64,000 bases of DNA from NCBI RefSeq assembly GCF_019504385.1, contig NZ_CP080590.1, positions 4,083,501-4,147,500 on the forward strand, in the 5' to 3' direction. Below the pieces are notes generated by a model. It saw only the letters and a program-made list of their open reading frames with translations, had not been told where the DNA came from and did not search any database. Within the stretch, counting starts at the first letter, position 1; each line of letters opens with the position of its first letter. The stretch comes from Devosia salina (GTDB lineage Bacteria; Pseudomonadota; Alphaproteobacteria; Rhizobiales; Devosiaceae). The translations under genes and the position numbers were made by a program. This document shows, piece after piece, positions 56,758-64,000 of this stretch.

Positions 56758-57873
56758 TCAGCTGACCCGCCGATAGCCGCCCTGGATGCCCCGGGGCGAG
56801 AGCACCACCTGCCACAGATTGATCTGCCGGGCGCGGAACAGGGCGGCAAAGACCGAGAGATAATAGCGCCACATGCGCCGGAAGCGCTCGTCATAACGCG
56901 CTGACAGCCCTGCCCAGGCGGCGTCGAAATTGTCACGCCAGGCCATCAGGGTGCGATCATAGTCCGCGCCGAAATTGTGCCAGTCCTCCATGACGAAGAG
57001 GCCCTCGATCGCCTGCCCGATCTGGGCGATGGAGGGCAGCATGCCATTGGGAAAGATGTATTTTTCGGTCCAGGGGTCGCCATGGGTGGACGAGAAATTG
57101 CCCCCGATGCTGTGCAGGAGAAACAGGCCATCCGGCGCGACGAGGGATCGGGCCTTCTCGAAATAGGCGCGGTAGTTCTTGTATCCGACATGCTCGAACA
57201 TGCCGATCGAGACCACCCGGTCGAACGTGCCTTCAAGGTCCATATAGTCCATGAGCCGGGTCTCGATCGGCAGACCGTCTGCACGGTCATTGGCAAGGGC
57301 CGCCTGCTCCTTGCTGACGGTGACGCCCAGGCCGGAAATGCCGTAGCGTTCCGCGGCAAATTGCAGAAACCCGCCCCAGCCCGAGCCGATATCGAGCACG
57401 CGCATGCCCGGCCCGAGGCCGATCTTGCGGCAGATGAGGTCGAGTTTGGCCTCCTGCGCCGCGTCCAGCGTCGTCGCCTCGGCCCAATAGCCGCAGGAAT
57501 AGACCATGCGCCTGTCCAGCATGGCGGCGTAGAGATCATTGCCGAGATCGTAGTGCCGTTCGCCGACCTCGCGTACGCGCAGGCGCTGCAGGTTCAGGAG
57601 CCGCGCCTTGGCGACGCTGATCAGGAGCGGCAGGTCGCGGGGGAAGGCGTCATGCACCTGCGCCTTGGCCAGCTTGAACAACACGCCATCGAGCGGCTCG
57701 GCATCCCACCAGCCATCCATATAGCCTTCGCCCAGGCCCAGCGTGCCATCGCGCAGCAGGCGGGCGTAAAGCCGTTCGTCGTGAACATTGAGCTCGGCAT
57801 GCGGCGCCGGGGCGACGGTAACGCCGGCCTTGGCAAGCTGGTCGAGCACGAAGTGTTTGGCAGATGACGTCAT
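56758..57873 (-). CDS. cfa: Cyclopropane-fatty-acyl-phospholipid synthase family methyltransferase
   Basis: Adds a methylene bridge to unsaturated phospholipid acyl chains with SAM. The 371-residue product has a helical N-terminal domain (about 1-100), the SAM loop VLDIGSGWGGFLQFAA, GVTVSKEQAALA and MFEHVGYKNY, and DPWTEKYIFPNGMLPS near the C-terminus. ATG at 57873. Divergence from E. coli Cfa is normal; related enzymes can make other modified lipids. Confidence 0.92.
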   Translation of the reverse strand: MTSSAKHFVLDQLAKAGVTVAPAPHAELNVHDERLYARLLRDGTLGLGEGYMDGWWDAEPLDGVLFKLAKAQVHDAFPRDLPLLISVAKARLLNLQRLRVREVGERHYDLGNDLYAAMLDRRMVYSCGYWAEATTLDAAQEAKLDLICRKIGLGPGMRVLDIGSGWGGFLQFAAERYGISGLGVTVSKEQAALANDRADGLPIETRLMDYMDLEGTFDRVVSIGMFEHVGYKNYRAYFEKARSLVAPDGLFLLHSIGGNFSSTHGDPWTEKYIFPNGMLPSIAQIGQAIEGLFVMEDWHNFGADYDRTLMAWRDNFDAAWAGLSARYDERFRRMWRYYLSVFAALFRARQINLWQVVLSPRGIQGGYRRVS

Positions 57874-57945
57874 GATAACGGCAAAGCCCTATGGACACAG
57901 GATAAAATCCTAAGCCCATTGGCCCTTGCCGTTCAAGAGGGGGCA

Positions 57946-57965
57946 CGGGCGGCCAAGGCCGCCCG
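57946..57965 (-). terminator. Hairpin after aceA
   Basis: Perfect 9-bp arms CGGGCGGCC/GGCCGCCCG with an AA loop, 20 bp after the aceA stop. No long U-run, so it may terminate weakly or protect the 3' end before cfa. Confidence 0.5.
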
Positions 57966-57985
57966 CAGCTGGTGTGTCGGCAATG

Positions 57986-59281
57986 CTAGTGGAACTGCGC
58001 CGTCTCGGTCGATTCCGCCATCGCCGTGGTGGCGCTTTGGCCTTCGCTGACCGTCATCGACACGGCATCGAAATAGCTCGTCCCCACCTCGCGCTGGTGC
58101 CGGACGGCGGAGAAACCATGGGCTTCGGCGGCGAACTCGGCCTGCTGCAGCTTGGAATAGCCGGCCATGCCGTGCTCCTTGTAGCTGCGGGCCAGCTCGA
58201 AGGTTGAAAGGCTGAGATTGTGGAAGCCGGCGAGGGTAATGAACTGGTACTTGTAGCCCATGGCGGCGATTTCGCGCTGGAACCGGGCCATGGCGGCCTC
58301 GTCCATATGCTTGGCCCAGTTGAAGCTGGGCGAGCAATTATAGGCCAGCATCTGGTCGGGATATTCCCGGCGGATGCCTTCGGCGAACCGGCGCGCTTCC
58401 TCCAGGTCCGGCTTTGAGGTTTCGCACCAGATGAGATCGGCATAGGGCGCATAGGCGAGCCCCCGGGCAATGGCGCAATCCATGCCGCCCTTGAGGCGAT
58501 AGAAACCCTCGGCCGTGCGTTCGCCGGTGACGAAAGGCTTGTCATAGTCATCGATATCAGAAGTGATCAGACGGGCCGCTTCGGCATCGGTGCGGGCCAT
58601 GATCAGCGTCGGCACGCCCATGACGTCGGCCGCCAGGCGCGCGGCATTGAGCGTGCGCACGAACTGGCTGGTCGGCACCAGCACCTTGCCGCCCAGATGT
58701 CCGCACTTCTTTTCGCTCGCCAACTGATCCTCGAAATGCACCGCGGCGGCCCCGGCCTCGATCATCGCCTTCATCAACTCGAACACATTGAGCGCGCCGC
58801 CAAACCCGGCTTCGGCATCGGCGATGATGGGCACGAAGAAGTCGAGATCGGTCGTCGCCAGGCCGTCGGCCTTCTCCATGGCCTGGATCTGGTCGGCACG
58901 CTGCAGCGCCTTGTTGATGCGCTTGACCACCGCAGGCACGCTATCGACCGGATAGAGCGACTGGTCGGGATACATATTGCCTGACGAATTGGCGTCGGCC
59001 GCCACCTGCCATCCGGAGAGGTAGATGGCCTTGAGACCCGCCTTCACCTGCTGCACCGCCTGGTTGCCGGTAAAGGTGCCCAGGGTCGGCACGAAGTCTT
59101 CCGAATGCAGCAATTGCCAGAGCTTCCTGGCGCCATTTTCGGCCAGTGTATGGCGGATCGGCAGCGAACCGCTGAGGCGACGGACATCGGCCGGGGCATA
59201 GCTGCGGGCGATGGTCTTCCAGCGATCCGGAGCATAGTCCGGCGTCGGGAAGCTTTCGGGGCTGTTCGGCTTGTCGAGCAT
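57986..59281 (-). CDS. aceA: Isocitrate lyase AceA
   Basis: Splits isocitrate into glyoxylate and succinate, the first glyoxylate-shunt step for growth on acetate or fatty acids. The 431-residue TIM-barrel product has the catalytic KKCGHLGGKVLVPT, DADAEAGFGG-like IIADAEAGFGGALN, and YNCSPSFNW. ATG at 59281 with AGGAGA upstream. A small ORF and an ScfR-type regulator lie next to it, as in related genomes. Confidence 0.97.
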   Translation of the reverse strand: MLDKPNSPESFPTPDYAPDRWKTIARSYAPADVRRLSGSLPIRHTLAENGARKLWQLLHSEDFVPTLGTFTGNQAVQQVKAGLKAIYLSGWQVAADANSSGNMYPDQSLYPVDSVPAVVKRINKALQRADQIQAMEKADGLATTDLDFFVPIIADAEAGFGGALNVFELMKAMIEAGAAAVHFEDQLASEKKCGHLGGKVLVPTSQFVRTLNAARLAADVMGVPTLIMARTDAEAARLITSDIDDYDKPFVTGERTAEGFYRLKGGMDCAIARGLAYAPYADLIWCETSKPDLEEARRFAEGIRREYPDQMLAYNCSPSFNWAKHMDEAAMARFQREIAAMGYKYQFITLAGFHNLSLSTFELARSYKEHGMAGYSKLQQAEFAAEAHGFSAVRHQREVGTSYFDAVSMTVSEGQSATTAMAESTETAQFH

Positions 59282-59339
59282 GTCTTGTCTCCTCGTCTGG
59301 ACATGGCGGCGCCACTCCGCCGCATGCAGCGGAGGGCAA

Positions 59340-59355
59340 TGATTCACGTGGAACT
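59340..59355. promoter_or_regulatory. Degenerate parS-like site before aceA
   Basis: TGATTCACGTGGAACT matches parS at 13 of 16 positions; core has one change (TTCACGTGGA). It lies 59 bp upstream of the aceA start. Confidence 0.45.
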
Positions 59356-59424
59356 TTCTGGGTGTGATCGGCGCCAGCCTGCTAGCGCCAGAGTGGTGGC
59401 GGAAGCCGCCTCCTGAAGGGATGG

Positions 59425-59652
59425 CTAGACGGCCACCTTCCGCGAGAAGGTGGCGGCAATCATGCCGGCCCCGGAAAACAGCTCCTGCGCATCTTCTCCA
59501 CCCACCAGCGTGAACTGGTGGCGGCCGATGCGCCCGGCAATGGCAAAGCCCTGGGCGGCCAGGCCGCGGGCCTTGAACTGGGCCATGGCCTCATTGGCGG
59601 TCGGGGCGATGATGGTGATGTATTCGTCGCGTTGTTCTGTGGTCGGGGACAT
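59425..59652 (-). CDS. Small hypothetical protein upstream of aceA
   Basis: A 75-residue soluble protein, MSPTTEQRDEYITIIAPTAN then FTLVGGEDAQELFSGAGMIA. No family recognised. The ATG at 59652 has GAGGAACTCC-type upstream sequence on the minus strand. It shares strand with aceA and its promoter region with the divergent regulator, suggesting a role near the glyoxylate shunt (inference). Confidence 0.7.
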   Translation of the reverse strand: MSPTTEQRDEYITIIAPTANEAMAQFKARGLAAQGFAIAGRIGRHQFTLVGGEDAQELFSGAGMIAATFSRKVAV

Positions 59653-59674
59653 TGGAGTTCCTCCTCGCTGATGT

Positions 59675-59786
59675 CTGTAAAGATTTGACAAACGCGTCAG
59701 ATATGCAAGAGATATCCGAATAGAGGCCAGTAAAGCTGTAAAGCTGCGGTCAATTTCCGGCACAGAAGCTGTAAAGCTTGTAAATC
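59675..59786. promoter_or_regulatory. Repeated CTGTAAAG motifs upstream of scfR
   Basis: CTGTAAAG occurs at 59675 and in two clusters, GTAAAGCTGTAAAGCTG (59730-59746) and AAGCTGTAAAGCTTGTAAA (59766-59784). The gap is 150 bp between divergent genes. A likely operator for the adjacent ScfR regulator. Confidence 0.5.
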
Positions 59787-59802
59787 CGGCGGAGGAGGAA
59801 AC

Positions 59803-61212
59803 ATGGTCGACACCGCTGAAGGCCAGATCGGCGGCCGCATCAAGCGGCTGCGGCGGCAGCGCCACCTCAACCAGGCCGACCTGGCCCAGTCGCTGGGCAT
59901 TTCGGCAAGCTATCTCAACCTGATCGAGCACAATCGGCGCAAGGTGACCGTGCCCCTGCTGTTCTCCATTGCCGGCTATTTCGGGGTGGAGCCGGGGGAA
60001 CTGGTGGACGGTGACGAGGGCCGGCTGGCGGGCGACCTCATGGAGGCCTTCGGCGACGACATCTTCGCCGACAGCGACGTGACCAATCACGAGATCCGCG
60101 ATCTCGCCCAGGCCAATCCGGCCGCGGCCAGGGCGGTGCTCAAGCTCTATGACCGCTATCGCCTGCTGGCCTCGGGCGCCCCTGCTCCCAGGCAGGAAGG
60201 CGACGCGGAGCCCTTCCACCTGGCGACCGATGCCATCTCCGATTTCCTGCAGGCCAATTCCAACCACTTCCCCAGCCTTGAGGATGCGGCCGAGCGTGTG
60301 CGCGCCGATATCGACAATGCTGGAGACAGTTTCGAGACGGCCATCCGCACCTATCTCTTCAACGTCTTCGGCCTGGAAGTGCGGCTGGCCTCCCTGCCCC
60401 ACGGCATCGCCCGCCAGCTCGACGCGGCCCGACGCCATCTGCTCGTCTCCGATCTGCTGGCCGCCGAAAGCGCCAGCTTCCTGCTTGCCCAGCAGATCGG
60501 GCAATTGGCGGCCGAGGCGGAAATGGCCGAAATCATTGCCACCTCCGATCTGCCCGAGGGCGACGCCCCGGCCCTTGCCCGCAACGTGCTATCGGCCTAT
60601 TTCGCCGCCGCGCTGATCATGCCCTATGCGCCCTTCCTCAAGGCCTGCCGCGATTACCGCTACGATATCGAGCGGCTGGGCCGGCGCTTTGGCGCCAGTT
60701 TCGAGCAGGTCTGCCACCGCATGACCACGCTGCAGCGCAAGGGCGCGTCCGGCATTCCGCTGCATCTGGTGCGCACCGACATCGCGGGCAACATCTCCAA
60801 GCGCTTCTCGCTCTCGGGCATTCATATTCCGCGCCATTCCGGCGCTTGCCCGCGCTGGAACATCTATGCGGCCTTCCTCGCGCCCGAACGCATCAGTGTC
60901 CAGGTCAGCCAGATGCCGGATGGGCAGCGCTTCTTCTGCATCGCGCGCACCATCACCAAGGGCGATTACCGCTACAACGCGCCAAGGCGCTACCTGTCGG
61001 TGGGGCTGGGCTGCGCCATCCACCACGCCAAGGAATTGATCTATTCGGACGGCATCGACCTATCCAGCGATCAGCAGGTGGTGCCGATCGGGGTCGGATG
61101 CCGTATCTGCCCGCGCCTCGAATGCGGACAGCGCGCCCATCCCCCGGCCGACCACCGCTTCCGCATCGACGAGACGATCCGCCCCGAAAGCCTTTATGCG
61201 CGAATGGGTTAG
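59803..61212 (+). CDS. ScfR/RamB-type XRE regulator (short-chain fatty acid regulator family)
   Basis: A 469-residue transcription factor. N-terminal helix-turn-helix (about 10-65, LRRQRHLNQADLAQSLGISA), a long central region of the ImmA/IrrE-like and DUF2083 type (GIPLHLVRTDIAGNISKRF), and C-terminal Cys motifs ACPRWN and GCRICPRLECGQRAHP. Homologues such as RamB and ScfR control acetate and glyoxylate genes. Its place beside aceA and the repeated operator motifs support the same role. Confidence 0.9.
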   Translation: MVDTAEGQIGGRIKRLRRQRHLNQADLAQSLGISASYLNLIEHNRRKVTVPLLFSIAGYFGVEPGELVDGDEGRLAGDLMEAFGDDIFADSDVTNHEIRDLAQANPAAARAVLKLYDRYRLLASGAPAPRQEGDAEPFHLATDAISDFLQANSNHFPSLEDAAERVRADIDNAGDSFETAIRTYLFNVFGLEVRLASLPHGIARQLDAARRHLLVSDLLAAESASFLLAQQIGQLAAEAEMAEIIATSDLPEGDAPALARNVLSAYFAAALIMPYAPFLKACRDYRYDIERLGRRFGASFEQVCHRMTTLQRKGASGIPLHLVRTDIAGNISKRFSLSGIHIPRHSGACPRWNIYAAFLAPERISVQVSQMPDGQRFFCIARTITKGDYRYNAPRRYLSVGLGCAIHHAKELIYSDGIDLSSDQQVVPIGVGCRICPRLECGQRAHPPADHRFRIDETIRPESLYARMG

Positions 61213-61318
61213 AGCGTTTTCAGCAGAAGTGGACCCCACTTTTGCGGTTCGAAAACGCGACAAAGCAAAGAAATAGAGCGCCCGTTCTGATTCAATCAGA
61301 ACGGGAGCTGCTCTAGTT
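61213..61318. repeat. Rhizobiales-type intergenic element
   Basis: GAGCGTTTTCAGCAGAAGTG, GGTTCGAAAACGCGAC and a hairpin CCCGTTCTGATT/AATCAGAACGGG. The opening resembles intergenic repeats common in Rhizobiales. The final GAACGG hairpin may terminate either converging gene. Confidence 0.6.
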
Positions 61319-62020
61319 CTCGCTGTCCTGGCTGCGCCGGTCATGCGTCCAGCTGGCGCGCCATTCCTTTTCCAGCACCGCACGGCGCTTGCCATAGCGA
61401 TCCTCGGTAATGGTGAGGCAGACGATGCGGTCGGTGCGGAAATTGCGAAAATCCTGGCGCAGCAGGCACCAGGCGGCAATGGTCTGCTTGCCTTCATAGA
61501 AGGCCAGGCCCACTGGCCAGATGGTGCGGCTGGTGGCGCGCCCCTGCTCGTCCTCATAATCGATGGTGACGGCTTTCTCCTGCCGCATGGCAAGGCGGAT
61601 ATCGCCCAGCACCGGAATGGGCTTGCGTTGCCCCCACAGCGCCACCGGCCAGAGCGCGGTATCGCTGATCCGGTCGCGCAGATCCTCCGGTGAGGCCGTG
61701 GCGATCTTGGCCAGTGCGTTGCGGGCAGCCGCGCTCAATCCGTCATCGGGCTGCGTCTCGACCCAGCGTGCCCCCAGCACCAGCGCTTCCAGCTCCTCGG
61801 GACTGAACATCAGCGGCGGCAGGAAGAAGCCGGGTTTGAGCATATAGCCCACGCCGGCCTCGCCATCGATGGGCGCGCCCAGCCCGATCAGCGTCTGGAT
61901 GTCGCGATAGAGCGTGCGCACCGACACGTTCTGCTCCTCCGCCAGGGCCGCGGCCGTGATCGGCCGGCGATGGCGCCGGAGCGCATCCATGATCGAGAAC
62001 AGGCGTTCGGTCTTGTCCAT
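61313..62020 (-). CDS. YafY-type HTH/WYL domain regulator
   Basis: A 235-residue regulator. N-terminal DeoR-like helix-turn-helix (about 5-60, ITAAALAEEQNVSVRTLYRD) and C-terminal WYL domain (about 135-225, VTIDYEDEQGRATSRTIWPVGLAFYEGK). WYL domains sense nucleic acids or ligands. GGAGGA lies 7 bases before ATG 62020, so that start is chosen over 62026. Confidence 0.91.
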   Translation of the reverse strand: MDKTERLFSIMDALRRHRRPITAAALAEEQNVSVRTLYRDIQTLIGLGAPIDGEAGVGYMLKPGFFLPPLMFSPEELEALVLGARWVETQPDDGLSAAARNALAKIATASPEDLRDRISDTALWPVALWGQRKPIPVLGDIRLAMRQEKAVTIDYEDEQGRATSRTIWPVGLAFYEGKQTIAAWCLLRQDFRNFRTDRIVCLTITEDRYGKRRAVLEKEWRASWTHDRRSQDSEN

Positions 62021-62119
62021 GTGCATTCCTCCATCGCGGCCCCCGCCAGCAATCCGGCGGGAGAATGATCGTAGGGTCTGACAGGTCGCGTCAGCAGCCA
62101 GCCGCTAACGCTGCGCCGA

Positions 62120-63130
62120 TCAGGCGATCTCGATTTCGCACCAATGGCTATAGGGCCGGTCGGGCGAGTGGATGACATTGGGAAAGTGCGGATTGTGCAC
62201 CGCATCGGCAAAGGCCTGGTCTTCGAGGCAGAAGCCGGAATGCTTGCCATAGTGCCTGCCGCCTAGACCTGGTACCGGCACATCGGTCCACACCCCGTTA
62301 TAGACCTGAACGCCGGGGCGATCGCTCCAGAGCTTGAGTGTCAGCTCCCCATCCGGGGCGACCACATGGGCGATCGGGTCGGCGGTCTTGCGGCCGGTGT
62401 CGAGCACCATGCCGATATCATAATCGACCGGTGCCCCATTGGCGTCGCGCATGGTGCGGGGCTGGCGCAGGTCATAGACGGTGCCGCGCGAAGGCAGGAT
62501 GGCGCCGGTGGGCGCCAGGTCCGCACCCAGCTCGGTATAGGCGCTCGAATTGACCTGGATGGTGTGGTCGAGCACCGTGTCGGTGGTGCCGAGGTTGAAA
62601 TACTGGTGCTGCACCAGGCTGATCGGGGTGGCCCGATCGGTCGTGGCCGTCAGTTCGAGCCGCAGCCGGTTGCCGGCCAGCGTATAGGTCGCCGCGAAAT
62701 TGACATTGCCGGGATAGCCCATGGCGCCATCGGGCGAAAAATGCGTGAAGCGCACCGCATTATTGGCGCTGTCGGCCTGGCCCTGCCAGACCTGTCGCCC
62801 CAGCCCTTCGGCGCCGCCATGCAATTGCAGGTCGCCGGCATTGGCCGGCAGCTGGTAGGTGACCCCGTCCAGCTCGAAGCTGGCATTCTTGATGCGATTG
62901 GCGACGCGCCCGGCCAGCGAGCCGAAATGCGGGCTATGGGCGGGATAAGCGTCGAAATGATCGAAACCCAGCACCACACTGCGTTCGCTGCCGGCCACCG
63001 GCACGCGCCAGTCCCGCACGACCACGCCATAGCCGATAATGTCGACGGTGACGCCGGTGTCGCTGGTGAGGCGGAATTGATCCACCCGTTGCCCGTTATG
63101 CTCGCCGAAACCGGTAACTGCGATGGCCAT
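62120..63130 (-). CDS. galM: Aldose 1-epimerase (galactose mutarotase)
   Basis: Interconverts alpha and beta anomers of aldoses. The 336-residue beta-sandwich product shows GRVANRIKNASFELDG, LQLHGGAEGLGRQVW with an active-site His, VQHQYFNLGTTD with the second His, and SGFCLEDQAFADAVH with the catalytic Glu. ATG at 63130. Divergent LacI regulator next door suggests sugar control. Confidence 0.94.
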   Translation of the reverse strand: MAIAVTGFGEHNGQRVDQFRLTSDTGVTVDIIGYGVVVRDWRVPVAGSERSVVLGFDHFDAYPAHSPHFGSLAGRVANRIKNASFELDGVTYQLPANAGDLQLHGGAEGLGRQVWQGQADSANNAVRFTHFSPDGAMGYPGNVNFAATYTLAGNRLRLELTATTDRATPISLVQHQYFNLGTTDTVLDHTIQVNSSAYTELGADLAPTGAILPSRGTVYDLRQPRTMRDANGAPVDYDIGMVLDTGRKTADPIAHVVAPDGELTLKLWSDRPGVQVYNGVWTDVPVPGLGGRHYGKHSGFCLEDQAFADAVHNPHFPNVIHSPDRPYSHWCEIEIA

Positions 63131-63266
63131 GATCGTTCCCTCGTCCCCATATATCGGGGCGGAGCTGTAGCGCTATTCGCCCTCTGGCTGCAACGCTGCA
63201 CTTGACCTTTCGTGTTGCGCCCACAATCGTGCGGCGGCGCAATTCGCGTGCGGTAGGGGAACAGGT

Positions 63267-64000
63267 TTGAGCGAAGAAACGATCAGACGCCGGGCCACGG
63301 TCCATGATGTGGCCAGGGCCGCAGGAGTGTCGCTGGCGACTGTGGATCGGGTGCTCAATGGCCGTCCCGGCGTCCGCGCGGCCACAGCCGAAAAGGTCGA
63401 GGAAGCGATCGCGCGGCTCGGCTTCTCGCGCGATCTCAATGCGTCGCTGATGGCGCGGGCACGCGACCTCAGCGTCGTGTTCTTCATCCCCGATGGCTCC
63501 AACGAGTTCATGGATAGTCTCGCCGAGGCGGTGCATCGCCGGTCGCCTCTGGCATTGGCAGACCGCATCCATCTCGACATGCGCCGGGTGCGCGCGCTCG
63601 ATCCCGCCGCCCTGTCGGCCGGGCTCGACCAGCTCGATCCGCGCAGCTGCGATTGCGCTGTCATCGTATCCAGTGACGAGCCTGAAGTGCTTGCCGCCAT
63701 CGATGCCGCGCATCGCCGGGGCATTGCCGTCATGACGCTGGTGTCCGACCTGCCCGGATCGGCCCGCCGCAATTTCATCGGCATCGACAATGTCGCGGCA
63801 GGGCGCACTGCCGCTTCGCTGATGGGGCGGTTCCTGCCCCAGGGCGGCAAGGTCGCCGTGGTGGCCGGCTCGCTGCATCTGCGCGATCATGCCGAACGTC
63901 TTGAGGGCTTTCGGGCAGCGCTGGCCTCGGAGTTCCCCGGCATTGCCATTATCGGCCCGCTCGAGGGCCATGACGAACGCACCGAAACCGCCAAGATCAT
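63267..64000 (+). CDS. LacI family transcriptional regulator (partial, runs off window)
   Basis: Starts TTG at 63267 with GGGGA six bases upstream. The first residues give the LacI helix-turn-helix, ATVHDVARAAGVSLATVDRV and LNGRPGVRAAT, then a periplasmic-binding-fold domain with FIGIDNVAAGRTAASLM. The 3' end lies outside the window. It probably controls galM and sugar genes further right. A TTGACC-N15-ACAATC pair at 63202-63228 could be its promoter, though the spacing is short. Confidence 0.9.
   Translation, partial: MSEETIRRRATVHDVARAAGVSLATVDRVLNGRPGVRAATAEKVEEAIARLGFSRDLNASLMARARDLSVVFFIPDGSNEFMDSLAEAVHRRSPLALADRIHLDMRRVRALDPAALSAGLDQLDPRSCDCAVIVSSDEPEVLAAIDAAHRRGIAVMTLVSDLPGSARRNFIGIDNVAAGRTAASLMGRFLPQGGKVAVVAGSLHLRDHAERLEGFRAALASEFPGIAIIGPLEGHDERTETAKI

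Noticed and set aside
1..64000. Prophage, insertion sequence or genomic island
   Set aside because: No integrase, transposase or phage structural gene is visible and gene order is that of the core chromosome.
1..64000. tRNA or rRNA genes
   Set aside because: No cloverleaf with GGTTCGA-type arms or rRNA-like stretch stood out by eye; a covariance-model scan was not possible.

Overview
The window is GC-rich alphaproteobacterial chromosome, most likely Hyphomicrobiales and possibly Devosiaceae. That placement is an inference from gene order and protein families; I recognise no single marker for a species. No plasmid, phage, insertion sequence, CRISPR or tRNA signature is visible. Genes are tightly packed, and many starts overlap the previous stop as ATGA or GTGA. 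At least seven genes appear to use TTG as their start.

Layout. Positions 1-4406 carry mnmE, rho, hemJ and hemE on the minus strand, with three parS-like ParB sites at the left edge. Positions 4407-4828 look like the chromosome replication origin: two to three CtrA boxes (TTAA-N7-TTAA type), DnaA-box-like sites and three GANTC sites in 18 bp. Genes point away on both sides, and the place beside hemE matches the Caulobacter and Sinorhizobium origins. Positions 4829-10577 hold maf, aroE, coaE and dnaQ, then secB, fxsA, a Tim44-like gene, an Smr protein and a small XRE regulator. Positions 10731-13116 are the hslV-GNAT-hslU protease operon. Positions 13440-18826 are the histidine run hisB-(DUF2628)-hisH-hisA-(two small membrane proteins)-hisF-hisE followed by coaA, with an odd partial duplication of the hisF 5' end. 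Positions 18823-28779 hold dapB, gpmA, an Ada/Ogt-like protein, nth, a TetR regulator, an adenosine-kinase-like sugar kinase, pyrF and small redox, VOC and regulatory genes.

Positions 28912-37574 are the chaperone region (dnaJ, dnaK, grpE, hrcA) with a fused pabBC and pncA between. dnaK has a good heat-shock sigma factor promoter. Positions 37715-45042 hold rph, a 50-residue linker ORF, rdgB, hemW, a penicillin-binding-protein activator lipoprotein, rsmI, yraN, gshB and two membrane proteins. Positions 45166-53511 are mostly envelope genes: a 40-residue membrane peptide, an SGNH hydrolase, a lytic transglycosylase, galE, galU, an outer-membrane barrel, nfeD with a stomatin homologue, and a GH25 muramidase lipoprotein. 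Positions 53665-64000 hold comM, a NUDIX hydrolase, a frameshifted cold-shock/DUF1294 gene, cfa, aceA with its probable ScfR-type regulator, a WYL regulator, galM and the start of a LacI regulator.

The most unusual signals are between genes. (1) TTCACGTGAA, the core of parS, occurs eight times exactly and twice with one change over 59 kb. Two copies sit inside hisA and rsmI, both encoding Asp-Ser-Arg-Glu with the same codons. (2) A family of two-hairpin elements (21.0, 28.9 and 30.2-30.4 kb) shows paired, compensatory base changes in both stems, and two copies are preceded at matching spacing by a parS-like site. (3) Large GC-rich palindromic repeats of at least three kinds fill many intergenic gaps. 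(4) A 42-bp copy of the hisF start differs from the real start only at silent positions.
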